A stretch of 64,000 nucleotides of DNA from Desnuesiella massiliensis (lineage in GTDB: Bacteria > Bacillota > Clostridia > Clostridiales > Clostridiaceae). Each line of letters starts with the position of its first letter. The stretch's first letter is position 1. The notes beneath the pieces are model-generated. The model was not told where the DNA came from. It did no database searches and saw only the letters and a program-made list of their open reading frames with translations. This document shows positions 41,267 through 49,998 of the stretch, piece after piece. The position numbers and the translations under genes are program-made. The stretch is taken from NCBI RefSeq assembly GCF_001403615.1, contig NZ_LN879457.1:1116001-1180000 (forward strand). Reading direction: 5' to 3'.

Positions 41267-42250
41267 ATGTTGAGCAGGAAAATTAAAAGATTACTATTAT
41301 TTATATTTTATCAAATATTTTTTATAGCACTATCTACACCACTAGTGATACTATTTGGTCCTTATAACAACATAAAGAAAGCTGTAATATCTACAGTGAT
41401 GGCCACAAGGCATAAATACCTAGTGACCAGTTTTTTATCTCAAAAGAATATAGATAGCATTTTAGGAGAGGCTAAAAATACTTCCACAGAACCAATTCAA
41501 GATATAAACCAGGTGAAGGTGAAATTTAAAAATAGTGACGAGATATTAAGCTACGAGATACATACGGATAGATTTGATGGGTTTTTATTAGAAATTAAAG
41601 ACCCTACCAAGGTAAAGGTGGCCATGACCAAATACCTAGGCAAAACTGGTCAAAAGACTAGTGAGATGGGAAGAGAAAGAGATGCGATTGCTGCTATTAA
41701 TGGTGGATCCTTTATTGACAAATCCTCTGATGGAGTATTATATGCAGGTACAGGTTCCTTACCAGGAGGTTTTGTTATATCAAAGGGAAAAGTGATATAT
41801 CCTACGGAAAATATAAATGAAAATCAAAAAGAAAACGTAGTGGCTTTCACTAAAGAGGGTACGCTGGTAGTGGGAGATCATAGTATAAGGGAGTTAAGAA
41901 AATTAAATGTGGCAGAGGCTATATGTTTTAGGCCTCCAACCTTAATCATTAATGGCAAAAGACAAATCACTGATAAATTAAAAGATGGATTTAATCCTCG
42001 TACTGCTGTAGGGCAAAAGATAGATGGAACCGTAATGTTTTTAGTAGTAGATGGCAGAAAAGGCTTAAATAAAATGGGAGCCAGCCTTTATGATATACAA
42101 GAAATTTTATTGGAGCATGGGGCTGTAAATGCAGGTAATTTAGATGGTGGATATTCTTCTACCTTATATTTAAATGATGAGGTGCTTAATTCTCCTAACT
42201 CATGGAATGGTGAAAGAACTGTAGCTACAGCTTTTTATGTTGAAAAGTAG
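41267..42250 (+). CDS. Phosphodiester glycosidase family (NAGPA-like, DUF2233) membrane-anchored protein
   Basis: A 327-residue protein with one N-terminal membrane anchor (about residues 8-30). The domain contains AAINGGSFIDKSSDGVLYAG, GFVISKGKVIY, FNPRTAVGQKIDGTVMFLVVDGR and the highly conserved NAGNLDGGYSSTLYLN. Members of this family cleave phosphodiester-linked sugars, as in the mammalian uncovering enzyme, and in bacteria probably act on cell-surface glycopolymers. The start is uncertain between ATG 41267 and TTG 41270, both served by TAGGTG. The next gene begins nine bases after its stop codon. Confidence 0.87.
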   Translation: MLSRKIKRLLLFIFYQIFFIALSTPLVILFGPYNNIKKAVISTVMATRHKYLVTSFLSQKNIDSILGEAKNTSTEPIQDINQVKVKFKNSDEILSYEIHTDRFDGFLLEIKDPTKVKVAMTKYLGKTGQKTSEMGRERDAIAAINGGSFIDKSSDGVLYAGTGSLPGGFVISKGKVIYPTENINENQKENVVAFTKEGTLVVGDHSIRELRKLNVAEAICFRPPTLIINGKRQITDKLKDGFNPRTAVGQKIDGTVMFLVVDGRKGLNKMGASLYDIQEILLEHGAVNAGNLDGGYSSTLYLNDEVLNSPNSWNGERTVATAFYVEK

Positions 42251-42259
42251 GTGAGACAT

Positions 42260-43300
42260 ATGAAAAAAATTAGGATATTAATACTATGGACATTGTTTGC
42301 ATTGGTAATTCAAAATATCATATTGTTTTCTATTAATAACAAATATTTTGGCAAAGACTTAAAGGTTAAAACCGTAAAGCTTAATGAAAACAATAAACTA
42401 ACCAAAGAAAAAGAATTAGTGCTATCTAAAAAAGCTAAAGAAGTAAAAACTTCTTTTAATGGAAGATTTATATCCTATATAGAAGATGATAAGTTAAAAG
42501 TTTTTGACACAAGAACTGGAAAGACTAATATAGTAGCTTCGGAGAAAGCTATGAATATAGAATATTATAAATGGTTAATCAATGATAATTCTTTCATTTT
42601 AGTAGAGAAAAATAGTAATGCTGCTAATAAAAAGTATTTTGATTTCTATTCTTATGATGCAAGAAACGATGTAAAGAGAGAACTCTTAAATTTTGATATG
42701 AAGAAGTTTCGTATAGATTGTTATGATAAAAAGGAAACTATAGGAGATATAGTGTTTTCTAAAGATAGCAATGTCATGTATATAAAAACAAATAAGGGAA
42801 ATAGTTTGAATGATGTATACATGGTAAATATAATGAATGAGTTTAAAAAGGTAAAGAGTAGTGCTCAAACTATTAACAAAATGGCAGTTTTGCCAGGAGG
42901 CACAGAATTAGTTTATCAGCAGAAAAATATGATAAAATCCTTACACAAAGAGAAAAGTATAGATGTCACGAAGGATGGGTTGCTTTTAGGAATAGATGAT
43001 AGCCAAAAATTGTATTTAGCTAAATTAGTTAATAACAAGGTTGTGAAGGTACTAAGAGGGGACTTTAATACTCCAAGAGAAAAGTGGGAGAGCTTTTCCT
43101 TGGAAAAACCTCAAGAAGCTAAGAATATATTAATAATACCTGAAGGTAAGATAGTTTCCATTAATGATGAAGAAGGATGCTTAATGGATGTGATAGGAAA
43201 TAAAAAGCTAAATTATAAGGGGAAATTTTTATCCTTATATGATAAAGGTGTTATTAGTATAGAGGGAGAAAAAATAATAAAAACTCCTGAAAGTAATTAA
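42260..43300 (+). CDS. Membrane-anchored protein of unknown function, possibly beta-propeller
   Basis: A 346-residue protein with one N-terminal membrane segment (residues 5-24) and a large outer part rich in short beta strands. Repeated patterns such as SFNGRFISYIEDDKLKVFD and DIVFSKDSNVMYIKTN suggest a six-bladed or WD-like propeller, but no family was recognised. It is coupled to the phosphodiester glycosidase gene: the AGGTGAG ribosome site overlaps that gene's stop. The two probably work together at the cell surface. The ATG at 42260 is preferred over the GTG at 42251. Confidence 0.75.
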   Translation: MKKIRILILWTLFALVIQNIILFSINNKYFGKDLKVKTVKLNENNKLTKEKELVLSKKAKEVKTSFNGRFISYIEDDKLKVFDTRTGKTNIVASEKAMNIEYYKWLINDNSFILVEKNSNAANKKYFDFYSYDARNDVKRELLNFDMKKFRIDCYDKKETIGDIVFSKDSNVMYIKTNKGNSLNDVYMVNIMNEFKKVKSSAQTINKMAVLPGGTELVYQQKNMIKSLHKEKSIDVTKDGLLLGIDDSQKLYLAKLVNNKVVKVLRGDFNTPREKWESFSLEKPQEAKNILIIPEGKIVSINDEEGCLMDVIGNKKLNYKGKFLSLYDKGVISIEGEKIIKTPESN

Positions 43301-43440
43301 AGTATAATATTTTGAGAATAAGAATTAATATTGTTTATTTATATAGATTATCTCTCTTATTATGATATAATATTTTAGTGTTGAAAAAGAAAAGAAAATT
43401 TATTTTAAATTAAATTATATTATATGTCGGGGGGATATTC

Positions 43441-44385
43441 TTGAATATAAATAGCTTTTTGAAATTAGTGGAGATTCAAACAAAGGTTGCCAGTATGATT
43501 CCTTTCACGCTAGGAACCTTCTATTCGTTATATAGGTTTAAGTCCTTTAATGCTAAAAATTTTACATTAATGCTAGGAGCTTTACTAGCCTTTGACATGG
43601 CTACTACTGCCATTAATAATTATTATGATTTTAAAAAGGCACAGAAAACTCATGGCTATGGATATGAAAAGCATAATGCTATAGTAAGATTTAATCTAAA
43701 AGAAAGTACCGTAGTGCTTATAATTATATCGCTAGTAGTTATAGCAAGCTTATGCGGATTTATGTTATTTTTGAATACTAATTATATAGTTTTGATTTTA
43801 GGGGTAATTTCTTTTGGGGTAGGGGTACTTTATTCTTTTGGACCATTGCCTATATCTAGAATGCCACTAGGAGAGTTGTTTTCCGGACTTTTTATGGGAT
43901 TTTTAATTCCTTTTATATCAACTTATATACATATTTATGATAAAAGTATAGTATCACTAAGTTTTTTACAAGGTACACTAAATATAAAATTAGAGATTAT
44001 TGAAATTATTTACCTATTTTTAATTTCTCTGCCTGCAATTTGCGGAATTGCAAATATAATGCTTGCAAATAATATTTGTGACATAGAAGAGGATATAGAA
44101 AATAAGAGGTACACATTACCTGTATATATTGGAAAAGAAAAAGCATTACAACTTTTTAAAATTTTATATTATATTGCTTATATAGATATAGCAATATTAT
44201 TATTCTTAAAGGTGGAGCCTATATTAGGGATTTTAGTGTTTTTAACTTTTGTATTAGTAAGTAAAAATATAAAACTTTTTTATCAAAAGCAAACTAAAAA
44301 AGATACTTTTATTCTTGCAGTTAAAAACTTTGTTATCATTAATGTATCTCAAGTCCTATGTTTTGCAATAATATGTTTATTATAA
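43441..44385 (+). CDS. UbiA-family prenyltransferase (MenA-like)
   Basis: A 314-residue membrane protein with eight to nine spans and a TTG start preceded by GGGGGGAT. The two Asp-rich, Mg-prenyl-diphosphate-binding motifs are TTAINNYYDFKKAQ and NNICDIEEDIENKRYTLPVYIG, as in 1,4-dihydroxy-2-naphthoate prenyltransferase MenA. It would attach a polyprenyl chain to an aromatic acceptor. No other menaquinone genes are nearby, and many clostridia lack quinones, so the acceptor is open. It is monocistronic, followed by a strong terminator. Confidence 0.85.
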   Translation: MNINSFLKLVEIQTKVASMIPFTLGTFYSLYRFKSFNAKNFTLMLGALLAFDMATTAINNYYDFKKAQKTHGYGYEKHNAIVRFNLKESTVVLIIISLVVIASLCGFMLFLNTNYIVLILGVISFGVGVLYSFGPLPISRMPLGELFSGLFMGFLIPFISTYIHIYDKSIVSLSFLQGTLNIKLEIIEIIYLFLISLPAICGIANIMLANNICDIEEDIENKRYTLPVYIGKEKALQLFKILYYIAYIDIAILLFLKVEPILGILVFLTFVLVSKNIKLFYQKQTKKDTFILAVKNFVIINVSQVLCFAIICLL

Positions 44386-44396
44386 AAAACAAACTT

Positions 44397-44437
44397 AAAG
44401 TCGCTATCCTTATATAATCTCAGATAGCGACTTTTTA
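44397..44437. terminator. Terminator between the prenyltransferase and FolT genes
   Basis: AAAGTCGCTATC / GATAGCGACTTT (12 bp), 14-base loop, TTTTT. It can serve both convergent genes. Confidence 0.88.
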
Positions 44438-44442
44438 TATCA

Positions 44443-45228
44443 TTAATATTTATTAGCATATAATTTCTTATAGATAGAGTATAAGAATGCAATTATATAA
44501 GCTTGAATTGTAGTCATTAGTATCTCTTGAATAATTCTAGGAATCCAAAATATCAAAAATCCTTTTTTAGCTAAAGCAGGTATGAATATTTGCAGCACGT
44601 AGGTATTTAAAGTTGTAACTATTAGGCCAGATATTCCAGTTACTATTAGTATTTTTAGAAAGTTTTCATGAATATGAACATTTGAGTTTTTCTTTTGAAT
44701 AATATAATCTATAAATAAAAGAATCAATCCCAAAATAGCGATTACTTCTAAGCCTATGGTGGCAAAGTCTCTATTTTTACCTATAGAATTTAAGAAGTTT
44801 GAGTAAGAAGAATCTTTTATAAAAAGAATACTAACATGATTTATTACTCCTACAAGGCCTATAACTATAAAGAATAGAAAGAATCCCCATTGAAGAGATT
44901 TGATATTTATATGTCTGAATATTATCCATAAAATTCCCACTATTACACCGCCTAAAATTGCAGTAGCGGTAAGCCAAGGAATATATGCTCCTTCAGGTTT
45001 AATTATAAAACCTAAAATATCTAAGATACCAGAGGAAATTCCTCCAAATAAAGGGCCAAAAAGAATAGCTACAAGCTTTAAGAAAATACCTGAAAAGGTA
45101 ATGCGCATTCCAGGAGCACCACCGATATAGATCATATAGCTAAAACTTCTAATAATCAGAGCTAAGGCAATAAATAATCCTGTTTGAACCATTTTTTGTG
45201 TAAACCTAGAATCTTTTTTCATATTCAT
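44443..45228 (-). CDS. folT: Folate ECF transporter S component (FolT-like)
   Basis: A 261-residue membrane protein with about seven spans. The N-terminal half matches folate-type S components: PGMRITFSGIFLKLVAILFGPLFGGISSGI, then IIKPEGAYIPWLTATAILGG. The C-terminal half is longer than usual. With the shared EcfA/A'/T module it imports folates. A THF riboswitch and terminator lie directly upstream on the same strand, which confirms the substrate class independently. The start ATG has AAGGAGA eight bases upstream. Confidence 0.9.
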   Translation of the reverse strand: MNMKKDSRFTQKMVQTGLFIALALIIRSFSYMIYIGGAPGMRITFSGIFLKLVAILFGPLFGGISSGILDILGFIIKPEGAYIPWLTATAILGGVIVGILWIIFRHINIKSLQWGFFLFFIVIGLVGVINHVSILFIKDSSYSNFLNSIGKNRDFATIGLEVIAILGLILLFIDYIIQKKNSNVHIHENFLKILIVTGISGLIVTTLNTYVLQIFIPALAKKGFLIFWIPRIIQEILMTTIQAYIIAFLYSIYKKLYANKY

Positions 45229-45253
45229 AATTTAGTCTCCTTCAAAATAAAAT

Positions 45254-45307
45254 AAAAGCCCTTATTTCTTTTTATGCTGCTACATTAAAAAGAAATAAAG
45301 GCTTTTT
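45254..45307 (-). terminator. Expression-platform terminator of the THF riboswitch
   Basis: On the minus strand AAAGCCTTTATTTCTTTTTA pairs with TAAAAAGAAATAAGGGCTTT over about 20 bp, then ATTTTATTTT. Folding of the aptamer upstream should favour it. Confidence 0.85.
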
Positions 45308-45312
45308 AACTT

Positions 45313-45411
45313 AACAGCGGATGAAATATTATAACGCAAACCACTCAAGGTTTTTCGTCTAGAGACTCTACTCCCATTCTCTAACACTTAACGCATAATA
45401 TCTGCTCTGTT
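45313..45411 (-). promoter_or_regulatory. Tetrahydrofolate (THF) riboswitch aptamer
   Basis: The minus-strand leader of folT contains the THF-I signature in order: GAGCAGATATTATGCGTTAAGT, GAATGGGAGT, GACGAAAAACCTTG and CATCCGCTGT closing the outer stem. Its position before a FolT-type transporter fits. Binding of reduced folate should lower expression through the terminator at 45254-45307. Confidence 0.92.
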
Positions 45412-45453
45412 ACAAAATATTCATATTTTTTACTTAATCGTATTATAGCATGT

Positions 45454-45684
45454 TTATTTTTGAATTCCAAGTAAATCTTCTATTTTATCGCCCATATATT
45501 TATAAGAATCAAATACCCCTTGATTGTAAAATTCTGGAGCTAGCTCTTCTATAAAGAAATTTAATATTAAATTACAGGCTAAATCTCCTAAATCCTCTTC
45601 ACGTTCTGTTTCAAAATAATTTTTAATGGATTTTATCATTTCATTTCGCTTTTCATTAGATAGTTTTATTTTGTTATTCATCAT
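45454..45684 (-). CDS. DUF2164-family protein
   Basis: A 76-residue protein with the DUF2164 pattern: KLSNEKRNEMIKSIKNYFETER, EEDLGDLACNLILNFFIEEL, APEFYNQGVFDSYKYMGDKI. Function unknown. The ATG at 45682-45684 has AAAGGG five bases upstream; the longer frame has no ribosome site. It lies upstream of the THF riboswitch but is transcribed separately in the same direction. Confidence 0.85.
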   Translation of the reverse strand: MMNNKIKLSNEKRNEMIKSIKNYFETEREEDLGDLACNLILNFFIEELAPEFYNQGVFDSYKYMGDKIEDLLGIQK

Positions 45685-45932
45685 TTTAACCCTTTCTAAA
45701 ATTAAGTTTGTCTTCATTAATATTATTATAACACTAATATATAAACTAAATAAATTAAATTTTACAACTTTTGTACAAAATACATATTGTACCTATGCTT
45801 CAAACTGCAGCGTTAAGTTTTATGCTTTTTAAAGAAATTTTCTTAAATTCTTATAATCCACCCTATAAAAATTTAAAAGAGTCTCGTATAAATAATACGT
45901 AGCTTACAAAAGATTAATATTCGAGGTGGATT

Positions 45933-46778
45933 ATGTTAAGAAGAGGATATATATTAGATGGAAGATATGAGGTAGTAAGAGCTTTAAGAGAGTCTAGCAA
46001 TGGTATGATTTATTTATGTAAAAACGTTAAGCTTAAAAAGCTTGTAACCTTGAGAGAAATATATAAGGATGTTAAAGGTAATTTAGACATTTTAAATGAA
46101 TATAATCAGATAAAAAGATTAACTCATAAAGGAATCTTGCAAATGCTAGAAATATTTTATGAGGATAATTATTTTTACATGGTTCAGGAATATCAAGAGG
46201 GAGAAACCCTTAAGGAATTTATGAGAGAAGTGGGGAGCTTAGAAGTTAGAGACATCTATAATATTACATTAAACCTTTGCAACATTATAGATTATTTAAA
46301 AGAATCAAAATTTGTTAGTAATATTAGATTAAATCCAAGTAATATTATTATAAATAAAAACAAAGAAATTTATATAATGGACTTTGAAGAGTTGACCTTA
46401 GACGAATTCTGTGAAAATAAGGATTTGCTTCAGAAAAATCATAAAGATCATATAAATACCATAGGTAGACTAATGTATTTTATGGCAAGAGGGAAGGTTC
46501 CCTGTACTGATCTTGAACCTCTTATAGATGATGATTTTATAAACAACGTAGAGCACAATTTAAAAAATATAATTCAAAGATGCTTTCATGTTAATGAAAA
46601 GTATAAATACTCATCTATGGAGGAATTAAACAAGGAGATTAGGATTGAACTTTTAAAAAAGAATAAATTAGAAGGAGAAAAGCTAGAATTAAATTATGAT
46701 AATAACCTTCAATTTACTACAAGAACAACGAAAACTGGAAAGCTTAATGTTTTTAAAAGGATATTAGGTTTTGCATAA
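45933..46778 (+). CDS. Serine/threonine-kinase-fold protein, probable pseudokinase
   Basis: A 281-residue protein that follows the bacterial Hanks-kinase layout: GRYEVVRAL, YMVQEYQEGETLKEFM (hinge) and FVSNIRLNPSNIIINKNKEIYIMDFEEL. Key residues are changed. The glycine loop is lost (ESSNG), the ATP-anchoring Lys is Arg (VTLRE, residue 41), the catalytic Asp of HRD aligns with Arg 132, and DFG reads DFE (150-152). The metal ligands Asn 137 and Asp 150 remain. No membrane span or PASTA domain is present. It likely acts as a regulatory or binding protein, not a kinase. Confidence 0.82.
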   Translation: MLRRGYILDGRYEVVRALRESSNGMIYLCKNVKLKKLVTLREIYKDVKGNLDILNEYNQIKRLTHKGILQMLEIFYEDNYFYMVQEYQEGETLKEFMREVGSLEVRDIYNITLNLCNIIDYLKESKFVSNIRLNPSNIIINKNKEIYIMDFEELTLDEFCENKDLLQKNHKDHINTIGRLMYFMARGKVPCTDLEPLIDDDFINNVEHNLKNIIQRCFHVNEKYKYSSMEELNKEIRIELLKKNKLEGEKLELNYDNNLQFTTRTTKTGKLNVFKRILGFA

Positions 46779-46786
46779 ATAATAAA

Positions 46787-46830
46787 GAGGTTTAAGAAGG
46801 GCACTTTTTTAGTGTCCTCCTTAAACCTCA
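46787..46830. terminator. Bidirectional terminator between pseudokinase and symporter genes
   Basis: GAGGTTTAAG-A-AGG-G-CACT pairs with AGTG-T-CCT-C-CTTAAACCTC around a TTTTTT loop. The stop codon of the symporter lies inside it. Confidence 0.85.
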
Positions 46831-48074
46831 TTTTTCTCTAACCAGCCAGATCCTTCTGTAAGTCTGTTAACCATCATAGCACATACTGTATTACCAGTAG
46901 AATTTAATAAGGTAGCTGGAGCGTCAATGATGGTACTTATAACGGCTATAATAGGAAGCACCTCAGGAGAAAAACCATAAACACTTATTATAAGCATTTC
47001 TCCAATCATTCCTCCATTTGGAATAGCCCCCATAACAGCTCCTACTAAAAATGAAACCAAAATGATACCTAAAATTGAAGATATACTGCTCATATCTCTT
47101 CCAAACAGCCCAAGTAAAAAGGTAACTTTCATCACTCCACCTATAACAGAACCATCTTTATGTGTATTTGCTCCTAGGGGAATTACTGTTTCTGCAACAT
47201 CTTGAGATACTCCCATGTTTTTTGTAGACTTAAGATTAGTGGGTATGCAAGCTGCACTGGAGCATGTAGCTAGTGCTGTTATTGAAGGAGATATAGCATT
47301 TTTCCAAAAACGGTTAATTCCAGTTTTTCCTCCAGCAAAGAAGGCATAGAGAGTAAAGAAACCAAAATAATAAATAATAGATAAAATTAAGTATAGAATA
47401 AAAACCCTTAAATAACCTGTTAGAATCTGCGATCCTAATTGACCAACCACGGATGCAAAGTAGCAGGAAAGACCTATAGGAGCATAATACATAATGATTT
47501 CTACCACCTTCATCATTGCTTTAGAACAGGAGTCTAATAATTTACTGATAGGCCTCCCATTCTCTCCAATCATAGCAATAGCTATACCAAATAATAAGGA
47601 AAATATTATTAGCTGTAACATGTTTTTTCTAGAAAACAAAGATATAAAATCTGATACAGAAATAGTGTTTACAAGCTGCTGTAAAAAGGTTGGAGTATCT
47701 GTATTAGAGATAGCATTTCCAGCTTTATTTATAATGCTCTCTAGAGTATCAATTTTTACGCCCTCAGTAGGGTTAAAGGTCAAGGTACCAATAAAACCAA
47801 TTATGGCGGATATTAGGGCAGTGGAGGTAAAAACTAAAAATGTATTTCCTAAAATTTTACCTAATCGCTTTAAAGAAGTCATATTTGAAATAGTAGAGGA
47901 TATGCTAAAAAACACTAATGGCACGATAATTGTAAATATGAGGTTAATGAAAAGATTACCAAGAGGTTCAAAAATTACGGCCTTTGGCCCCATAATCAAT
48001 CCTAAAAGTCCTCCTAAAATTATTGAGGCTAACAATATTAACGTAGTCTTATAAGTATTAAAAAAACTTTTCAT
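46821..48074 (-). CDS. Dicarboxylate/amino acid:cation symporter (DAACS family)
   Basis: A 417-residue membrane protein of the GltP/SstT-type symporter family. It shows the serine-rich hairpin region FFSISSTISNMTSLKRLG, the second hairpin SITALATCSSAACIPTNLKS, GANTHKDGSVIGGVMKVTFLLGL and the C-terminal IISTIIDAPATLLNSTGNTVCAMMVNR that carries the substrate and cation site. It takes up dicarboxylates, glutamate or serine/threonine with Na+ or H+; the choice is unclear. A GGGGGATTC ribosome site precedes the ATG. Confidence 0.9.
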   Translation of the reverse strand: MKSFFNTYKTTLILLASIILGGLLGLIMGPKAVIFEPLGNLFINLIFTIIVPLVFFSISSTISNMTSLKRLGKILGNTFLVFTSTALISAIIGFIGTLTFNPTEGVKIDTLESIINKAGNAISNTDTPTFLQQLVNTISVSDFISLFSRKNMLQLIIFSLLFGIAIAMIGENGRPISKLLDSCSKAMMKVVEIIMYYAPIGLSCYFASVVGQLGSQILTGYLRVFILYLILSIIYYFGFFTLYAFFAGGKTGINRFWKNAISPSITALATCSSAACIPTNLKSTKNMGVSQDVAETVIPLGANTHKDGSVIGGVMKVTFLLGLFGRDMSSISSILGIILVSFLVGAVMGAIPNGGMIGEMLIISVYGFSPEVLPIIAVISTIIDAPATLLNSTGNTVCAMMVNRLTEGSGWLEKNEV

Positions 48075-48212
48075 AATGAATCCCCCTAAAAACTATCTTT
48101 AGTTAATTATATTCGAATTTTTTACATTATTTGATGCTTATTATGTCTTAAATATTGCAAAAAGTGTTATATATTTCAGAGAAAACTTTACTTAAGGTTT
48201 AGTAGATCATAG

Positions 48213-48250
48213 ACTTAAAAAACCAGGAGTTACTAATTAACTCCTGGTTT
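48213..48250 (-). terminator. Terminator of the FAD-Rieske gene
   Basis: AAACCAGGAGTTA / TAACTCCTGGTTT (13 bp) with a five-base loop; the minus strand continues TTTTAAG. Confidence 0.88.
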
Positions 48251-48275
48251 TAAATCGAAATTTAATGTAAGCATC

Positions 48276-49838
48276 TTATACTATATTTGGGTCCGGCCTA
48301 TTTGGCTCTTCTTTATAGTGATTTAGCTTCTTGTGAGCAGGGCCTTCCAGTACTTCGCCATCATAAGAAAATCTGGAACCGTGGCAGGGACAGTCCCAAG
48401 ACTTTTCAGCATCATTCCATTTTAACTCACAGCCTAAATGTGTGCAGGTTATATCTACTATATGGGTATTTCCTTCGTTATCCTTATAAGCTCCGTATTT
48501 TTTTCCATCTATTTTTACTTCCTTACCTTCACCAAGGTTTAATTTTAAAGTTTCTTCTCCTTTTTCAAGCTTGCCTTTAATAAGCTCTACAGCTACGTCT
48601 GTATTCTCTACAAAAAAGCTTTTAATAGCTTTACCAGTAGTATTTCGGGAAGGGTTATAAACTTCTTGCCAAGGACTTTCCTTCTTAATAATTAAATCTT
48701 TAAGCAATATAGCTGCAGCAGTTCCATTGGTCATGCCCCATTTTCCATAACCAGTGGCCACATACATGTTTTCGGTAGAGGAAGTTATATATCCCACATA
48801 AGGAACTAAATCAAGAGTTATGTAATCTTGAGTAGACCATAGATATAAAAAGCTATTTACATTGAAGGTACTTTCAGCAAAGTTTTTTAGATTTATATAA
48901 TGCTGCAGAGTACTTCCTCCATGGCCAGTTTTATGACCTTCACCACCAACCAAAACAATTTGTCTGTCCTCATGGACTTGAGGGCGCAGAGAACGTCCAG
49001 GCTCTTCTGCATTTATAAACATGCCTTGAGGAAATTCCTCTTTAATATTTGTAGCAATTACATAGGATCTATCAGGTTTTAGTCTTGTAAAATATAGGCC
49101 TAATGCATCATAGCAAGGAAAATGTGAGGCTATGACTACCTTTGTAGCCTTTACTCTTTTTTTATTAGCAGTAATAAGAGAAAAGGAATTTTCATTTTCA
49201 ATTTCTACTACAGGAGTATTTTCAAAAATATAACTTCCTTCACCAGGTATTTTTTCTGCCAAGGGCAAAAGATATTTTCTAGGATGAAATTCTGCTTGAT
49301 TCTCAAAAGCTACAGCAGCTTGAGTAGAAAAAGGAAGAGGAAGCTCTGAAAGATACTTTGCATTTAAACCCAATTTATTGGCAGCCTCAATCTCTTTTTC
49401 AATTTTAACTATGTAATTTATATCTTCTGTGTACATATAAGCTGGTAATCTATGAAAATCACATTGAATATTATGTTCATTTATAGTCTCTTCTATGAAG
49501 TTAATGGCATATTCGTTAGCCTCAGCATATTGCAGAGCTCTTTCTATTCCAAATTGATTTATTAGTTTATCATAAATTAAGTGATGCTGGGAAGTAATTT
49601 TAGCTGTAGTATGACCAGTGGTACCTTTGGCGATTTTATTTGCTTCGAGAATGGCTATTTTTGCTCCTTCCTTTTTCAGAAGATAACCAAGGGTTATACC
49701 AGTTATACCGCCACCGATGATAGCTATGTCTACCTCTATGTTTTCTTCTAATTTAGGATAATTTGTGTCTTTAGTTGATTCTATCCAATAAGATCTAAAT
49801 ATACCTTGGAGATTATCTCCTCTAAATGTGCTATTCAT
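48276..49838 (-). CDS. FAD-dependent oxidoreductase with C-terminal Rieske [2Fe-2S] domain
   Basis: A 520-residue fusion like the Bacillus YhfW group. The N-terminal DAO-type domain has the FAD dinucleotide motif VDIAIIGGGITGITLGYLLKKEG and ATG-type segment NMYVATGYGKWGMTNGTAAA. The C-terminal Rieske domain has both cluster-binding pairs: CTHLGC (465-470) and CPCHGSRF (near 483), giving two Cys and two His ligands. It probably oxidises an amine or amino-acid-like substrate and passes electrons to the iron-sulfur centre. Substrate unknown. GGAGAAGCAAT precedes the ATG. Confidence 0.9.
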   Translation of the reverse strand: MNSTFRGDNLQGIFRSYWIESTKDTNYPKLEENIEVDIAIIGGGITGITLGYLLKKEGAKIAILEANKIAKGTTGHTTAKITSQHHLIYDKLINQFGIERALQYAEANEYAINFIEETINEHNIQCDFHRLPAYMYTEDINYIVKIEKEIEAANKLGLNAKYLSELPLPFSTQAAVAFENQAEFHPRKYLLPLAEKIPGEGSYIFENTPVVEIENENSFSLITANKKRVKATKVVIASHFPCYDALGLYFTRLKPDRSYVIATNIKEEFPQGMFINAEEPGRSLRPQVHEDRQIVLVGGEGHKTGHGGSTLQHYINLKNFAESTFNVNSFLYLWSTQDYITLDLVPYVGYITSSTENMYVATGYGKWGMTNGTAAAILLKDLIIKKESPWQEVYNPSRNTTGKAIKSFFVENTDVAVELIKGKLEKGEETLKLNLGEGKEVKIDGKKYGAYKDNEGNTHIVDITCTHLGCELKWNDAEKSWDCPCHGSRFSYDGEVLEGPAHKKLNHYKEEPNRPDPNIV

Positions 49839-49947
49839 CTATTGCTTCTCCTTTCAAATGGAAAGTTAGGGTTTAAAGTTTACTTATATATTTATAGTTT
49901 TCTTGCTTTAAAGATAAATATTCATAAAATCAAAGATTAATTAAAAT

Positions 49948-49990
49948 AAAGCTTCTAAAGAATATTTATATTCTCTAGAAGCTTTATTTT
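49948..49990. terminator. Terminator of the Met-rich protein gene
   Basis: AAAGCTTCT-AAAGAAT / ATTCTCT-AGAAGCTTT, with T-rich sequence on both sides, so it can act in both directions. Confidence 0.85.
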
Positions 49991-49998
49991 ATAAATTT

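Noticed and set aside
47494..48054. A 186-codon open frame antisense to the dicarboxylate symporter
   Set aside because: No ribosome site, composition typical of an antisense shadow, and the symporter on the other strand is well supported.
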